Shown here: in pieces, positions 1 through 15,884 of the stretch
Layout of the letters: each line of letters begins with the position of its first letter
Position numbering within the stretch: the stretch's first letter is position 1
NCBI GenBank assembly: GCA_018857735.1
Contig: JABMCL010001116.1
Span: 2,397,501-2,461,500, forward strand
Origin: Alviniconcha marisindica
Taxonomy: Eukaryota > Mollusca > Gastropoda > Provannidae
Length of the DNA: 64,000 nucleotides
Direction: 5' to 3'
Position numbers and translations under genes: made by a program
Notes under the pieces: model-generated
What the model was told of the DNA's origin: nothing
Seen by the model: the letters and a program-made list of their open reading frames with translations, nothing else
Database searches by the model: none

Positions 1-712
1 CGTAATTAACACAAAATTAGATTTCTATTGTTTCGGGGGGCGCCATTACAGCAGCAAATAAAGTGAGCAATCTGTGTCCAAACGACCCTCAAACAATGGC
101 GATAGCCGCAATTCGTTCTGATTGTCGCAATCAAGGCACGTGAGGTGCCGACAAGCGATCGGTCATGTCCGTCTCGACGGTAAACCTGATCCTGCTACTT
201 CTGTTCCGGTCTGGATCTGGTTTGTATCGACACTGTCTGCTACCTCCCCGTGCCAGCCGCTCAGCCAAAGGCGCGTGATACAGACATCCGCCCGTGGAAG
301 ATTTAAAATGTCAAATTTTCGTTAGGAAATTTGATTGACTATAATTGTCTTTAGAAGAGCTCTTGGTTTCAGAACACGCGCCTAGCTTAGCATTTTTGTT
401 TTTTATGTTTGTTTTCCCCGTCCCCTCCCTTGGTATCTTGAAATATTAAAATTCGTGCATGCATACAGTTTTTGTTGTTGTTCTTGTAGCAGTCCCCAGC
501 TCGGGGTCATCCATACAATCGTACACTGACATATGTATTCCATAGGATGAATGAATTGTCTCGATATTTGAAATTCTCAGACTGTTACTGTTAAAGTCGT
601 GTACACATACTATAAATAAAATAAAGGTAATACAATCAGTAGTACTATGTCCTTTCTGATAAGAGCAAAGATACCCTCGTCTTCTTACCCAGTATTTCTT
701 TGACTGCTTCAC
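1..712. other. Non-coding, no recognisable feature
   Basis: Mixed-composition unique sequence with a few short poly-T runs. Open frames here are short and have no coding character. Confidence 0.5.
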
Positions 713-798
713 ATGCTGCCAAGAGTCATCTTCCTACTTAATTTTTGTGTTCGTTTCTTGCCTTGCCGTTTGTTTAAATGCTGCCTACTCTTTCAGAT

Positions 799-1203
<405 letters not shown>

Positions 1204-1205
<2 letters not shown>

Positions 1206-2340
1206 GCCGCGTGTCAATGAACAGTAGTAAACCAGTCTTGTTTTCTTACAATATGAATTCTGCCTCTCCTTGCCCGGCCTTTGCTGCTGACTCTAAATTA
1301 ATTCTGCAGTGACTGTCGTTCACTGCTCTCAGCCACAACGCAGTGCCGACCTGGCCCTGTGTCACACCGAGACCGGCAAAGAATGGCGCTTGTTATTGTG
1401 ACTGCCGAGACAGATGGCGTGGGTCGGGGAGAAGCTAAACATCTTTGACGACGGCATGCTGGTCCGGGACACGGCTTGACAAAGGACACCGACGCCATCT
1501 TGCTTGCATTGCCTGCAGTCAGACTCCCGCGACATAACTGCTGAGTAGTGCGAGCTGTTTGGGAGGAGGAGGAGATGGAGGGGGTGGGGGGAGGGGGGGG
1601 GGTTGTCATCACACCAAAGGAACAATGTGGCAGGAAGCATTTTGGTGACAATGTGTGTTCTAGGTCTGCTCGCTGTGTTGAACATTACACTAGCATTCCT
1701 TAAGTTTAGGTCTGGTTCTAACGATAAGAATTTAAACGAGTAATAATGACTTCTTGCGACAAGTTGTGTGTTGGAGAATTAATGTGAACATTCATATTAT
1801 CAACAGAAACGAAAAGTGAAATCACACACAAACGTCTGATTCCTTCTTCACGTGTCACATAATAAAATTAAAAGAATAAAAACAAAATCTTAAACAAGGT
1901 TAACTGTTAGCGTTCTAAAACAAGATTCAAACACAAACGGTTAAAAAAATCAGCTGATTTTAGTAAGATCATTAAAATCAGCGGTCGTTTTAACCGTTTG
2001 GGTTTTTGATGTCACATAATGTTCGATATTTTTCTAATGACGCTGAATGAATTGGACAGCGAAATTCTTGTCAGCAGGCGACGCATGACAAGCTATACTT
2101 GGACCTATTTAATGTTAAACTAAGACTTGTGCTGTCTGATTCATTTCAAAAAAAGAAGAAGAAAAAAAGATGCGTGAATGAGTGAGCGAGAGGAAGATTG
2201 TAATGATGGATGAATGTTTTTGAATAAACGCCCCACAATGATGTGCTTGGCAAACAAACAAAAAAACAAAAAGGCTTGTTCTGGCAGCTCTGAGTCTCAC
2301 AAAAGGGACCATCCACAGTAAGATGCTACGCGGTTCTAGT
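1204..2340. other. Unique non-coding spacer
   Basis: No gene was found. It holds a G-rich tract at about 1580-1602 and the hairpin at 1924-2012, and is AT-rich from 1690 onward. Confidence 0.5.
1924..2012. repeat. Imperfect inverted repeat (hairpin)
   Basis: Left arm CAAACGGTTAAAAAAATCAG..CTGATTTT from 1934 pairs with the right arm AAAATCAGCGG..TTTTAACCGTTTG ending at 2000. The loop is about 12 bp and a weaker outer extension reaches 2012. It could be a small foldback element; no target duplication was seen. Confidence 0.6.
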
Positions 2341-2359
2341 CAACAAAGGGGGGGGGGGG

Positions 2360-2930
2360 ATGAGAGAGACAGGCAGACATGGACAGAGAGACAGACAGGA
2401 ACAGACAGAGACAGACAGAGACAGAGAGACAGACAGGAACAGACAGAGACAGACAGGAACAGACAGGAACAGACAGGGACAGACAGGGACAGAGAGACAG
2501 ACAGGAACAGACAGAGACAGACAGGGACAGAGAGACAGACAGGAACAGACAGAGGCAGACAGGGACAGAGAGACAGACAGGAACAGACAGAGACAGACAC
2601 AGACAGAGAGACAGACAGGAACAGACAGAGACAGACAGGGACAGAGAGACAGGCAGGGACAGAGAGACAGACAGAGACAGACAGGGACAGAGAGACAGAG
2701 AGACAGGAACGGACAGACAGGAACAGACAGACAGAGAGACTGAGAGAGACAGACAGGGACAGAGAGACAGAGAGACAGACAGGAACAGACAGACAGGAAC
2801 AGACAGGCAGAGAGACTGAGAGAGACAGACAGGGACACAGAGAGAGAGAGGCAGACAGGGACAGAGAGCGAGAGAGAAAGACAGACAGACAGACTGACAG
2901 ACAAAGAGTAAGAGAGAGAGAGAGGCAGCG
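2360..2930. repeat. GACA-rich compound minisatellite
   Basis: Interleaved CAGACAGGAACAGACAGAGA and CAGACAGGGACAGAGAGA units of about 18-38 bp grade into (AG)n. Gln/Arg/Asp-rich frames on the plus strand and Leu/Ser/Cys-rich frames on the minus strand are artefacts. Confidence 0.93.
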
Positions 2931-3479
2931 AAGGCAGTTTAGCACAGTGAATACACAGAAGACAAACAGGCACGGGACACTTATTGTGACTCTAAAACAG
3001 CGTGGCACAATTATACGGTGCACTGCCAATACATTCCTGTCTTCTTCTTTGTTTTCTTAAGTTCATTCCGTCCTTTCATTTCTCTCTTCTTCTTCTTTTC
3101 TCTTTTTTTCTTTTCTTTTTCCTCCCAGGGAGAAAAGGCCTCTAAAAGCATCCCCTAAGCTCAGAGTTCAGCACGGCTCCAGTCTCTGACAGCCAGTGAC
3201 ACTTGACGACGAGGTGAGAATAAAATATCGAGCGAGTCAGAAAGCAAGAAGAGAAGTATCAGCTTCCCTCTCTGTTTGCCCCTCTCCGCGGGGCTGTGTG
3301 GAGAAGAGGTGAGACAGCGGGGATCCTTTGTGGTTTCCTGTCCCGGCCACATATGCTCTTTCCGCCACTCATCCGGGTACCTCGCCGAGATTAACCTTTC
3401 TGTGGTGTACAGGTGGGGGACAAAAAACAGTGGAGGGGGTTGGGGAGGAAAGGAGACAGTGCCGTGAACTGAGAGTGGG

Positions 3480-4170
<691 letters not shown>

Positions 4171-4359
4171 CAAGTCCACAACAATGACGATAGTCATGAA
4201 GTTGGCACTTGGTGTAAAATACCTCTTTCACCGTAATTCGACAGAAACTGAAGACAGAAAAAGCGAACAGAAAGGGAGGAGAATGTCAAGAGGGAGACTT
4301 CAAAAAGCAAACTTGCAGTTTACGGAAAGCACATTAGACAGTAAGCCTACAAAGAAAAA

Positions 4360-5965
4360 GAAGCAAGACGTGGGACAGCATAAGACAATACTTGGGACAG
4401 GATGAGACAAGACGTGGGACAGCAGAAGAGAATACTTGGGACAGTATGAGAGAAGACGTAAGACAGCAAGAGAGAAGGCGGGGATTTTCACAAGACAAAA
4501 CATGAGCTGCAAAAGACATGTTACTATGGAACGACGAGAGACGGGACAGTAAGATATAAGACGCAGAACATCAAAACACAAGTTAGTTAGTTAGTTAGTT
4601 AGTCGGTGCTTTGAGCCCAGTCAACCACAAAGGATTTTATCAGGGCTAATCAAAATACAAGATTGGGAACAGTAAGATACAAGACACAGAACATCAAAAT
4701 ACAAGATATGGAACTGTTAGATAGGAGACACAGAACAGTAAAATACAAGACATGGAGCAGTAGCATACAAGACACGGAACAGCAAAATACAAGATATGGA
4801 ACTGTAAGATAGGAGACACAGAACCGCAAAATGCAAGATATGGAACTGTTAGATAGGAGACACAGAACAGTAAAATACAAGACATGGAGCAGTAACATAA
4901 AAGACACGGAACAGCAAAATACGAGACATAGAACTGTAAGAACAGCACTGAAATTACGAGACATGGAACTGTAAGATACAAGGCACGGAAGAGCAAAATA
5001 CAAGACATGGAGTAGTAACATACAAGACACGGAACAGCAAAATACGAGACATAGAACTGCAAGATACAAGGCACGGAACAGCAAAATACAAGACATGGAA
5101 CTGTAGGATACAGGACACGGAACAGAAAAACACAAGACATGGAACTGTAGGATACAGGACACGGAACAGCAAAACACAAGACATGCAACTGTAGGATACA
5201 GGACAAGGAAAACAAAAACACAAGACATGGAACTGTAGGATACAGGACACTGAACAGCAAAACACAAGACATGCAACTGTAGGATACAGGACAAGGAAAA
5301 CAAAGACACAAGACATGGAACTGTAGGATACAGGACACGGAACAGCAAAACACAAGACATGCAACTGTAGGATACAGGACAAGGAAAACAAAGACACAAG
5401 ACATGGAACTGTAGGATACAGGACACGGAACAGCAAAACACAAGACATGCAACTGTAGGATACAGGACACGGAACAAAAAAACACAAGACACGGCAGCAA
5501 AATACGAGACACGTGACAGAAAGAGTCTAAACCGGTTGTAACAAGCGACAAGACACGCTAGGGCAAGATACAGGACTGACGCGGGACAGCAACAGACGGA
5601 ACTTGGGACACCCAGACAAAACATGGAACAGGAAATAGTAAGACACAAGACATAGGACAGCAGTGGTCGAAACTTGGGACAATGAGAAAAATGCCACAAA
5701 ACAGCACAATATAAAGCATGGAACAGTAAGACACAAGACACCTGACAGCAATAATTGTCGATACTTGGAACAACGAGAAAAAAGACACGAGGCAGTAATA
5801 GTCAAAACATCGGACAACGAGAAACAATGCACAAAAAAGAAAGCGAACACATGGGACAGCTAGCGACAAAGCATGGGACAACGGAAGATAAGACACGGGA
5901 CAGCAGGAGACAACCCGTGGAACAGCAAGAGGCAAGACGTGAGACACCCGGGTTGATGAATGGAG
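4360..5965. repeat. 22-bp tandem array with 44- and 88-bp higher-order structure
   Basis: The basic unit is near ACAAGACATGGAACTGTAGG plus two bases. Alternation with ACAGGACACGGAACAGCAAA makes 44-bp dimers. Between 5090 and 5490, every second dimer carries the variant AAGGAAAACAAAG, giving an 88-bp period. The flanks are degraded. Because 44 is not a multiple of 3, all three minus frames stay open for 170-360 codons; these are not genes. Confidence 0.9.
4583..4648 (-). mobile_element. Truncated retroposon 3' end with (CTAA)n tail
   Basis: A 66-bp insert interrupts the 22-bp tandem array. On the minus strand it reads ..TTGACTGGGCTCAAAGCACC then (GACTAA)/(CTAA)n. It is flanked by 13-bp duplications ATCAAAACACAAG (4570-4582) and ATCAAAATACAAG (4649-4661), with one mismatch. 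Confidence 0.7.
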
Positions 5966-5999
5966 CGACAAAGCTGTTGTGTGTCTTAGCATCTGGTCC

Positions 6000-6575
6000 T
6001 CCCAACAACTCGTCAATACCAACCTCTCCCACTCCTCGCTCCTCCTGCACCGCACATTCAACCCCAGAGCTCGTGCCTCTCACGCCTTCCAGCCAATCAC
6101 AGCGCAGCAAATTATGACGCGGAGGAACGAGTGACAACTGGAAGGGGTTGGGCTTACACGAAGGGGACGGAGAGCGAGAGAAAGGTTTTGTTCCTTTTGC
6201 GGTGTTGTTTGGAGTCAAGCCGAAGGGGGGTACTTTATACAGATTTGTCACAACGTCGACCGGGGCTCGAGTTTATCGGGCGATTGAATCTGCTTGGACG
6301 CTGATGGAGAGAGTGTGGTGACGAGGTGCTTCTTTTTAAAGGACGATCGAGCGCGGGAACTGTTCCAGTCTGGGAGTGCCAACAGAGTGGTGGTGGTGTG
6401 TCGTAGGGTGTCGGATTCTTCCTCTTTCACCAGTTTGTTGACTGCACGCGCACCGGACGTCGCGGGAGCTTGGCAGCACGTGCGTGGGTGTTTAGACAGT
6501 GTGGGTGAGTACCTGCATGATGGTATCGCGACTTGTGATCTGTCCTGAGTTGCAGGATTAGGATAATTGTCCACA
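6000..6575. other. Unique GC-balanced sequence
   Basis: No gene was identified. It is CpG-containing and repeat-free, could be regulatory, and has no supporting motif strong enough to call. Confidence 0.35.
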
Positions 6576-7263
6576 GTTTGCCCTTAAATGGCTGTTAATT
6601 GCTGAGGGTTAGCCACAAATACCAGCATGTTTGCCATGCGGTTAGGCTTTACACGTTCGTCTGTTTAACTTTCATTTTTTTTTTTAATCAACTCTGTGGA
6701 CGTCCTGTTAGCAAAAAATCACAAAATCACAAAAATGCTAGACTGTTGTTTTGTTTCTTTCTTTCCTTTTTCTATCTCCGACTTCTGTATTTTTTATTTC
6801 CCACTGCTTTAGCCAGGTCAGCAATCCACATATGAACAATACTTTATGAGAATGATAATACATGTCGCACTTGTATATATATATATATATATACCTGACT
6901 CTTTTGTTCCATTTTTCTTTCTAACTATTGTTATTGGTGTGTATGGCATAACACGATCAGGTGAAAGTTATGAAGATGTATTACTTAATACGCCGCATGT
7001 TTGTTTGTTGGGTTGGTTTGTATGCACTTTTAATTCTTGCTTTCTGGGTAACTTCATCACTGAATATTGTTCCTTTGCTTTTTGCTCCCTTCCATTTCTG
7101 TTTGTAGTGTTGCTTTTATTTTCAACAGTTTGCCTGCTTACTTGTGTATTTGCAGCAATTAGTTTGATTGTCTGTTTGCAATGTTTCTTCCCTGTGTGTG
7201 TGTGTGTATGTGTGTGTGGGTGGGTGGGTGCGTGCGCGCGCGCGCTTATGTGTATGTGTGTGC

Positions 7264-7323
<60 letters not shown>

Positions 7324-7379
7324 ACTTTCTGAAATATTTATTTGCAACAATTTGTTTTCATTATTTGCAGTCAGTTTCT

Positions 7380-7449
<70 letters not shown>

Positions 7450-7665
7450 ATTATCATTATTAATGGTATCATTGCTGTATTATTATCATTAACACTATTA
7501 TTGTTGTCGCCCTTACCGGCAATGGCGATGTTTAATTCTATTGTCTGATTAAGGACAGTTGACGTAGTTGGCTTTTAAATGGATGCTGTTTCTGACGGTT
7601 GTGCCAAATGCCAGCATGTTTCCCACGTGGTTAGGCTTTTTATCTTCGCTTGTTTAGCATCGAAC
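6576..7665. repeat. Diverged segmental duplication around GT microsatellites
   Basis: TACCAGCATGTTTGCCATGC with GGTTAGGCTTT at 6620-6650 recurs as TGCCAGCATGTTTCCCACGT with GGTTAGGCTTT at 7610-7640. Between them, (GT)n tracts at 7192-7320 and 7383-7448 are each preceded by similar TATTTGCARCAATT sequence, which suggests a second nested duplication. Confidence 0.65.
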
Positions 7666-8189
7666 CGTGAATGATTACTTTAAAAATTGCTAAAACATAA
7701 ATCAGTTGATGATAATTTGCTTGTACACTGAATCGGTTTTATGTATCTACTTATGTTTATACTTCTGTGTTGTTTATTTTCTTTCCTTCCAATCACCGTG
7801 TTGGTCGCTTAGACCAACAAAGCAGACATAAACAAACATTACAATTGTCAACATCAAAAGTCATTCATCAGCAGTTCGCAGCTAATTAGCCTAATTATTC
7901 ATCCAGACTTTTCGCTATAAGAACGTAATATTTTCCCATTAAAACTCTTCTAGACATGAACAAATTGGTCAACCGAGTCAAAATATACGCACTCTGCTAT
8001 CGCGTAAACAGAGGAAGGACATCCACCATCAGGTCTGTTTGTGTTGGCGCCTTTGTTTCTGAAAGAAATAGTGGTCATACAAGTTTTACCGAGGAGCGAT
8101 TGTCAATGTGAGGCTTGGAAATGAACAGCGACCGATAAAAATAGGTATTATTTCACAACCGTCTGATCAGTTCAAGCGAATTATAAATT

Positions 8190-8230
8190 GCAGCCCTCCC
8201 CCTCCCCCCCCCCCCCCCCCCCCTCCCCCT

Positions 8231-8283
<53 letters not shown>

Positions 8284-8310
8284 AAACACACAGGCACACC
8301 CCGCCCCACC
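8190..8310. repeat. Poly-C tract and (CA)n
   Basis: A C-rich run at 8195-8229 is followed by (CA)n to 8278 and a CCCCGCCCCAC duplicate. Confidence 0.95.
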
Positions 8311-8660
8311 CCGCCCCACCAAATATTCGCGTCGCCATAGGCTGCTTGTTAAATTAACGCTACACAAGAGAGACAAGATCCATCCTAACAAACTGTATGT
8401 TTCCTCGGCAAAGACCACAGCAGCCGCGAGAACGGCCCTCCAGCCACTGTGGGCGAGGTTTCAGTGTTGACGCGGATAAGGTTACAGCTGCAGCTGCACA
8501 ACAATTCTGTCCATGCTGTTGTAAACGTGCACACGATAACCTGAGCAAGTCTACAGCAGCGCAAGAGCAGCGCTACCCATCCCCAGCAGTGTATGCGAGG
8601 TTTTAGTAATAATAATAATCATAATTTACTCTTTCATGGGCTATCTGTCTATCTCTGTCT

Positions 8661-10090
<1,430 letters not shown>

Positions 10091-10094
10091 TAAA

Positions 10095-10176
10095 TGGAGA
10101 GAGAGAGAGAGACAGAGAGAGACAGAGACAGAGAGAGAGACACACAGAGAGAGACAGAGACAGACAGAGAGCTTAC
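10095..10176. repeat. (GA)n/(GACA)n microsatellite
   Basis: AG repeats interrupted by ACAGAGAG and ACACAGAG. Confidence 0.9.
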
Positions 10177-10861
10177 ACACGGGTTACCGCCAAACATGAA
10201 AGACAAGTGTGTGTAAGTTTTTTCATGACTCGCTGGCTACGACAAAATTTACACAACGAGTGTTTTTTATTTCATGGTAGACCACGAAGAAAACCCATTG
10301 AGTTAGCTATTTATTACACGTAGATCTTCCTGGTACGGATCCAGCTTTGAGCGTGAAATGACAACAAAATCCTCCGTCTTCGGTGACAGCCGTTTTACGC
10401 TGTGCAGCTGAATGCGCACGACAAGGGATGTGTCATTTTCAGTGCGTTCACCATCAGATGTATGTACGTGTCTTGTCCTTTGATTGACACAGACAAACGA
10501 GAGACAGAGAACGTGCTTAGCTAACTGCGTTTACAGAAAGCGAAGAAAAAAGAATTTTATATCAGTTTTCTGTGCGGTGTACAAAGAACGACTCGAGAAG
10601 CCGGCCAACAAACAACACATGCAATCGAACAGAGAAAACATTTGAAATAACAGTCTTGTAACAAAGTCTATGCTAATATCCATAAATCTCCAAACGACTT
10701 TCGCTTCTTTGGTCTGCATATCTATTCAATTTTGTCAGTACAGCTGGACTGATCTCAGATGAGTGGGGTTTGAAATTAAACAGACGATACAAGCAGAGTG
10801 GGCAAACCTTATTTGTCACGTGACAATCCCAGCAGACGACAAGGCGCACGAGACTGAAATG

Positions 10862-11057
10862 ATGATGATGATGATGATGATGATGACGATGAAGTGATGC
10901 TTAATGTCCTCAGATGTCAGCTGACATAATAGGGACAAGTTGTGACCAATGCCGAAGCACGGTTCAATAATTCTTTAACGTCCACAGAAACCAGAAGGCT
11001 CGTTAGGACGGACAGCTCAGGACGGCCACTTCGACTCTCACACAGCTCCTGAACTAT
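10862..11057 (-). mobile_element. Short non-autonomous retroposon with (ATC)n tail and 12-bp target duplication
   Basis: Read on the minus strand, the element begins AGTTCAGGAGCTGTGTGAGA. It contains AGCCTTCTGGTTTCTGTGGA and later GACATCTGAGGACATTAAGC, and ends in an (ATC)n tract (plus-strand ATG repeats at 10861-10885). Perfect 12-bp duplications GAGACTGAAATG flank it at 10850-10861 and 11058-11069. Its 5' end coincides with that of the copy at 57987, so this is a defined element and not a random truncation. Confidence 0.88.
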
Positions 11058-11189
11058 GAGACTGAAATGTCTATGGTTTTTGTTTATATAGGGAGGTAAG
11101 GGTGCAGGTGTTGACTTGTGCACCTGATGCATATTATTCCTTCTCCTCTAGTGATACTTAATAAACCAGCCTTCTTTTAAAATTGTGAA

Positions 11190-11395
11190 CTGTATTCAGG
11201 TATTGTCCCTTTAAATGAGTGGACTCTATCTAGGGCCTAGTACCATTTACAGGAGTGAACTATACCTAGGGACTAGTACCCTTTACACGAGTGAACTATA
11301 TTTAGGGCCTAGCAGCCTTTTACAGGAGTGAACTGTCTTTAGGTAGTAGCCCTTTACAGGAGTGAACTGTGTTATGGTATACAGTGTGTTTCAGA
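11190..11395. repeat. About 45-bp minisatellite, 5 degenerate copies
   Basis: Each unit carries AGGAGTGAACTATACCTAGG and TAGTACCCTTTAC; lengths vary from about 35 to 50 bp. Confidence 0.8.
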
Positions 11396-11485
11396 ACCTT
11401 GTGATTCACTAAACCTCAGGCCCCTGAGGAAGGCTAAGACGGTCGAAATATTGGGAACATAACATCAATGGCTTGCCTCTCTCTT

Positions 11486-11490
11486 TTCCC

Positions 11491-11556
<66 letters not shown>

Positions 11557-11670
11557 CCAGCCTTCTATGTAAGTATTAGGTATTGTCTAAATGGTAACAG
11601 TATTGTCCTAGTATATATATATATATTATATTATATATTATATATATTTTATCTATAGTATATATATATA
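11486..11670. repeat. (TA)n microsatellite
   Basis: Two TA-rich blocks (11486-11557, 11611-11670) flank a short copy of neighbouring sequence (CCAGCCTTCTATGTAAGTAT, compare 11168). They are followed by GA-rich sequence to 11735. Confidence 0.9.
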
Positions 11671-11918
11671 TAAGAGAGAAGAGAGAGAGGAGAGGAAGAG
11701 AAGAAGAGAGAGAGGATACAGAGAGAGAGAGATCAGTATATAACGTGTGGGAACAGCTTTGAAGGGTATCGCTTACCCACTATTTGTAAAAGCCCACAAC
11801 TTACTGTATCTCGTTCATCAAAAAAGTGTTTTATTCTCCGGCGACGCTAGATCTAGTTCTTTCCCTTTGTAGGCGCGCTTTCATTATCTCCGTTTATATA
11901 ATAAATTATATACATATG

Positions 11919-12234
<316 letters not shown>

Positions 12235-12479
12235 ACGGATGAAGCAGCTTTCTGCGCCTTAGGCAGATCATACATCTACACCAGTCTTTAAACAAAATCA
12301 ACGTGGGAATACGTAAATCGGCTCAAAGGTATCTCACCTACATAGTAATTAGTCTACATGTTAGCCATCTTGTTATATCTGTAGGCTACCAAGATGGACA
12401 GCTGTTGTTGCAGACAAAAGAGTATTCTAAACAATACAATGAAACATAAGTTCAAATACATCGTCAAACACTTTAGCAC

Positions 12480-12526
12480 TCACAAGCATTCACAAGTATC
12501 AACATATAAACAGGAGAGAGAGAGAG

Positions 12527-12591
<65 letters not shown>

Positions 12592-12698
12592 AATACTCAA
12601 GGATAAAAAATTTAGGCAGAAGCCTAGTCTTGCCTGTGTTAAAACAAAACAATAACAACTGAAGCAACAAAAGCATCAAACTCACAAGTATCATCATA

Positions 12699-12759
<61 letters not shown>

Positions 12760-12900
12760 AGAGAGAGCGCTGTAATACTCAAGGATAAAGATTTTAGGCA
12801 GAAGCCTAGTCTTACAACCTGTCCTTGTTAAAACTCAACAATAACAACTGAAGCAACAAAAGCACACATCCATCCATGTAAAGAAGAGAGAGAGAGAGAG
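12480..12900. repeat. About 200-bp tandem duplication, each copy holding a (GA)n tract
   Basis: ATACTCAAGGATAAA, TTTAGGCAGAAGCCTAGTCT and ACAATAACAACTGAAGCAAC occur twice in the same order, after (GA)n tracts of different length (12530-12588, 12705-12770). A third, partial start with a short GA run follows at 12885. Confidence 0.88.
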
Positions 12901-12999
12901 ATGCCGCGAATGCACGCTTTAAGTTCAGTATATTCACTTCAGGTATAGGCCCATATTTCAATTTTGAAGAAAAAAAAGATGAAAAAAAGCACAAAAAAG

Positions 13000-13630
13000 C
13001 CTGAGTGATCCTTCAGTATAAGCCGTTCATATGCTTGAAGATATGGGATCTATTCAATAAATCTGCTAAATCTTCCACGCCAGACTCGACGCAATCCCAA
13101 CAAATGGCACCAGGAAAGAGGGTGCCTTCTCTCCAAATCCTCATTGATACATTGCCCCTAGTGTGTCCTTGCGCTTAAAACTATCGACTTTTAAATCGGC
13201 GGACAAACAAGCGACAGCCAATTTGGCATCGCTTTGACGTCAAGTTCCTTCGGAAAGGCATTAACAAGGACGTGAACGAAGATCCCTCGCAAGTCCTCGG
13301 TGTCTTTTTGCCTTACTTCACGCATATTACACTGTCAGACCACTGTCTCAGCTCCTCTGCACGTGAACAGATTTACGAGCTGCCGGCAATATGTTGGTGG
13401 CCGATAGCGAGAGATGATCGCTAAAAAGGCTAGCTTTTCGTGTTCGCTTCGCAGCGGCGGAAGCTTCATCACTCACTTCCTGACATGCGCAGAGACCACA
13501 GTTGTGAGTTTTATCCCCACAGGTATGCTGAGCGGTATTCTTCTCTCGTCCATCTTGCTGATCCCATGTGCTGAGCATGATCTGAGTTATTCTCGTTCTT
13601 CTTCTCTGTCTTTTGTCTCTATCTGTCTCT
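13000..13630. other. Unique CpG-containing sequence
   Basis: No gene was called. 13180-13560 is low in repeats and moderately GC-rich; the open frames lack splice or family support. Confidence 0.35.
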
Positions 13631-13639
13631 CTGTCTCTC

Positions 13640-13645
13640 TGTTTG

Positions 13646-13732
<87 letters not shown>

Positions 13733-13746
13733 CTCTCTCTCTCTCT
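13640..13746. repeat. (CT)n microsatellite
   Basis: A nearly perfect dinucleotide run with one CG interruption at about 13730. Confidence 0.97.
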
Positions 13747-14599
13747 TTTGTGGACAGCCCCTCCCTCTCTCCCCCTCTCTCTCTATGTATAATCGAGACA
13801 AAGAGAGAGAGCGAAAGAGATGTAAGTCCACGAGAAAGGCGTGGTCAGTTGGTTTTACCCCCAGTCTAGGTTTAATACATAATGATCAGCTAGTAATGTT
13901 TTCGTAAAATTAGCCGGCAGACAGAAGAAAAAGAAAAATAATGCGACAGACAAATACATCACTAAAATAATAGAATTTATACAAAAATAGTTTTTTTCCG
14001 GCAAATCTGAGGCGGACAGTTCCTTTTAAAACAGAGTCTGGTCAGGATTTATTTTTATGAATCCGCGTGTGCAGTGTGTGGTGGGGGTGAGGACGGGGGG
14101 GGGGGGGGGTCTGTCTGTCTCTCTGTCTGTTTGTGTATATATATATCTGACTGCGTGTTTATATTTGGCTATAATATTGCATCTTTTGTGTTTGTTTTTC
14201 CATACTGTCTCTGTGTAATCTACAGTATGATATGTGGAGTCTACACAACAGTTCACGTTTTTTCTTTTCTTTTTGCTGTTGCTGTTGTTGTGCAATCCGT
14301 TTGAACCAGACACACTCAAATTGTGTCTGCAGTCCTTTCCGTATCATGCGTTTTGAGCTGCCGCATGAAATCCTTGCCAATGCTGATACCGAGGGATACA
14401 ATTATTGATCCTCCGTTCCACTTCTGTTGCAGGCGGCTGACAAGATCTATGGATAAGTGTAGCAGCTGAGTCGTCTGCATGTGAAATATTGCTGACCCGC
14501 TCTTTGAACAAAATCCAGATTTGGTCTCATCGCTGTAAGGAATCGTTCGGTAAGTCCGTTTTCTCTGTCTAGCATAAGCTGTTTTCTCTGCAAACCAGT

Positions 14600-14965
<366 letters not shown>

Positions 14966-15332
14966 GATTCTGTATGTGTTTGCGTGCATGCGTGGCCGTC
15001 CTTTTTATCTGTTACATTTTTCAATAGAAATCTTTTTCTTAGTCCTCAGCACATGTTCGAAATGCTTTTGCTTTTTTTTTTACGTTTACATGAAACCGAT
15101 TTCCATTCAAGATGACATGAGGATTTAGCATGCGCTGTTGAGGACATGGAAAAGGGCAGATCTCACTGACACTAACACAAAGAAGACGTGCAGGGAGACC
15201 GGTAAATTGACCCGAAGAAAACGTCTGAAAAGACCGGATTATTTCCCATGGATGCTTTAGCGAAAATCTTCCCATGAAATCTCTCCATCCTGCTACGAAA
15301 GGAAAGAAAATAATTATAGCCTGCCCCCGCCC

Positions 15333-15335
<3 letters not shown>

Positions 15336-15407
<72 letters not shown>

Positions 15408-15500
15408 GAGGAGGAGGAGGATACATATAGCACAAGGATCGATAAGAGAATTGCATAAAAAGAATGGGAAGGAAGTAAAAAGAAGAAGAAGAAGAAGAAA
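15336..15500. repeat. (GA)n then (GGA)n and (AAG)n
   Basis: A purine-only run of about 75 bp of GA passes into GGA triplets; AAG triplets follow at 15480. Such a tract can form triplex DNA. Confidence 0.95.
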
Positions 15501-15687
15501 ACACAACAAAAGAAAGTTGGGGGAAAAAGAAGAAAGATTCGAAAAAATTAAGAAAGGAACAGAAAAATTAGTCTTCCAACTGATCTAAAACTGGTATCTC
15601 ATTGACGAATACAGGGCATTTGAATCAGGCTACTACTAACACTGTGCTTTGTTTTCGCAATATGAAATACGAAATGTACACCTAAAC

Positions 15688-15690
<3 letters not shown>

Positions 15691-15780
<90 letters not shown>
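15691..15780. repeat. (CT)n microsatellite
   Basis: About 88 bp of uninterrupted CT. Confidence 0.97.
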
Positions 15781-15783
<3 letters not shown>

Positions 15784-15884
15784 GTAGCTTAGGAAGGGCT
15801 AGTTGTAAGACAGGTTTTTGACTGTACCTGAACCTTGTAAAATAAACATTTTGAGTTGAGTTCGAGTTCTCTCTCTCTCTCTGT

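Noticed and set aside
4650..5741. Minus-strand open frame of 363 codons rich in Cys, Val and Leu
   Set aside because: It is the 22/44-bp tandem array read through. All three minus frames stay open because the unit lacks stops, and there is no unique coding sequence.
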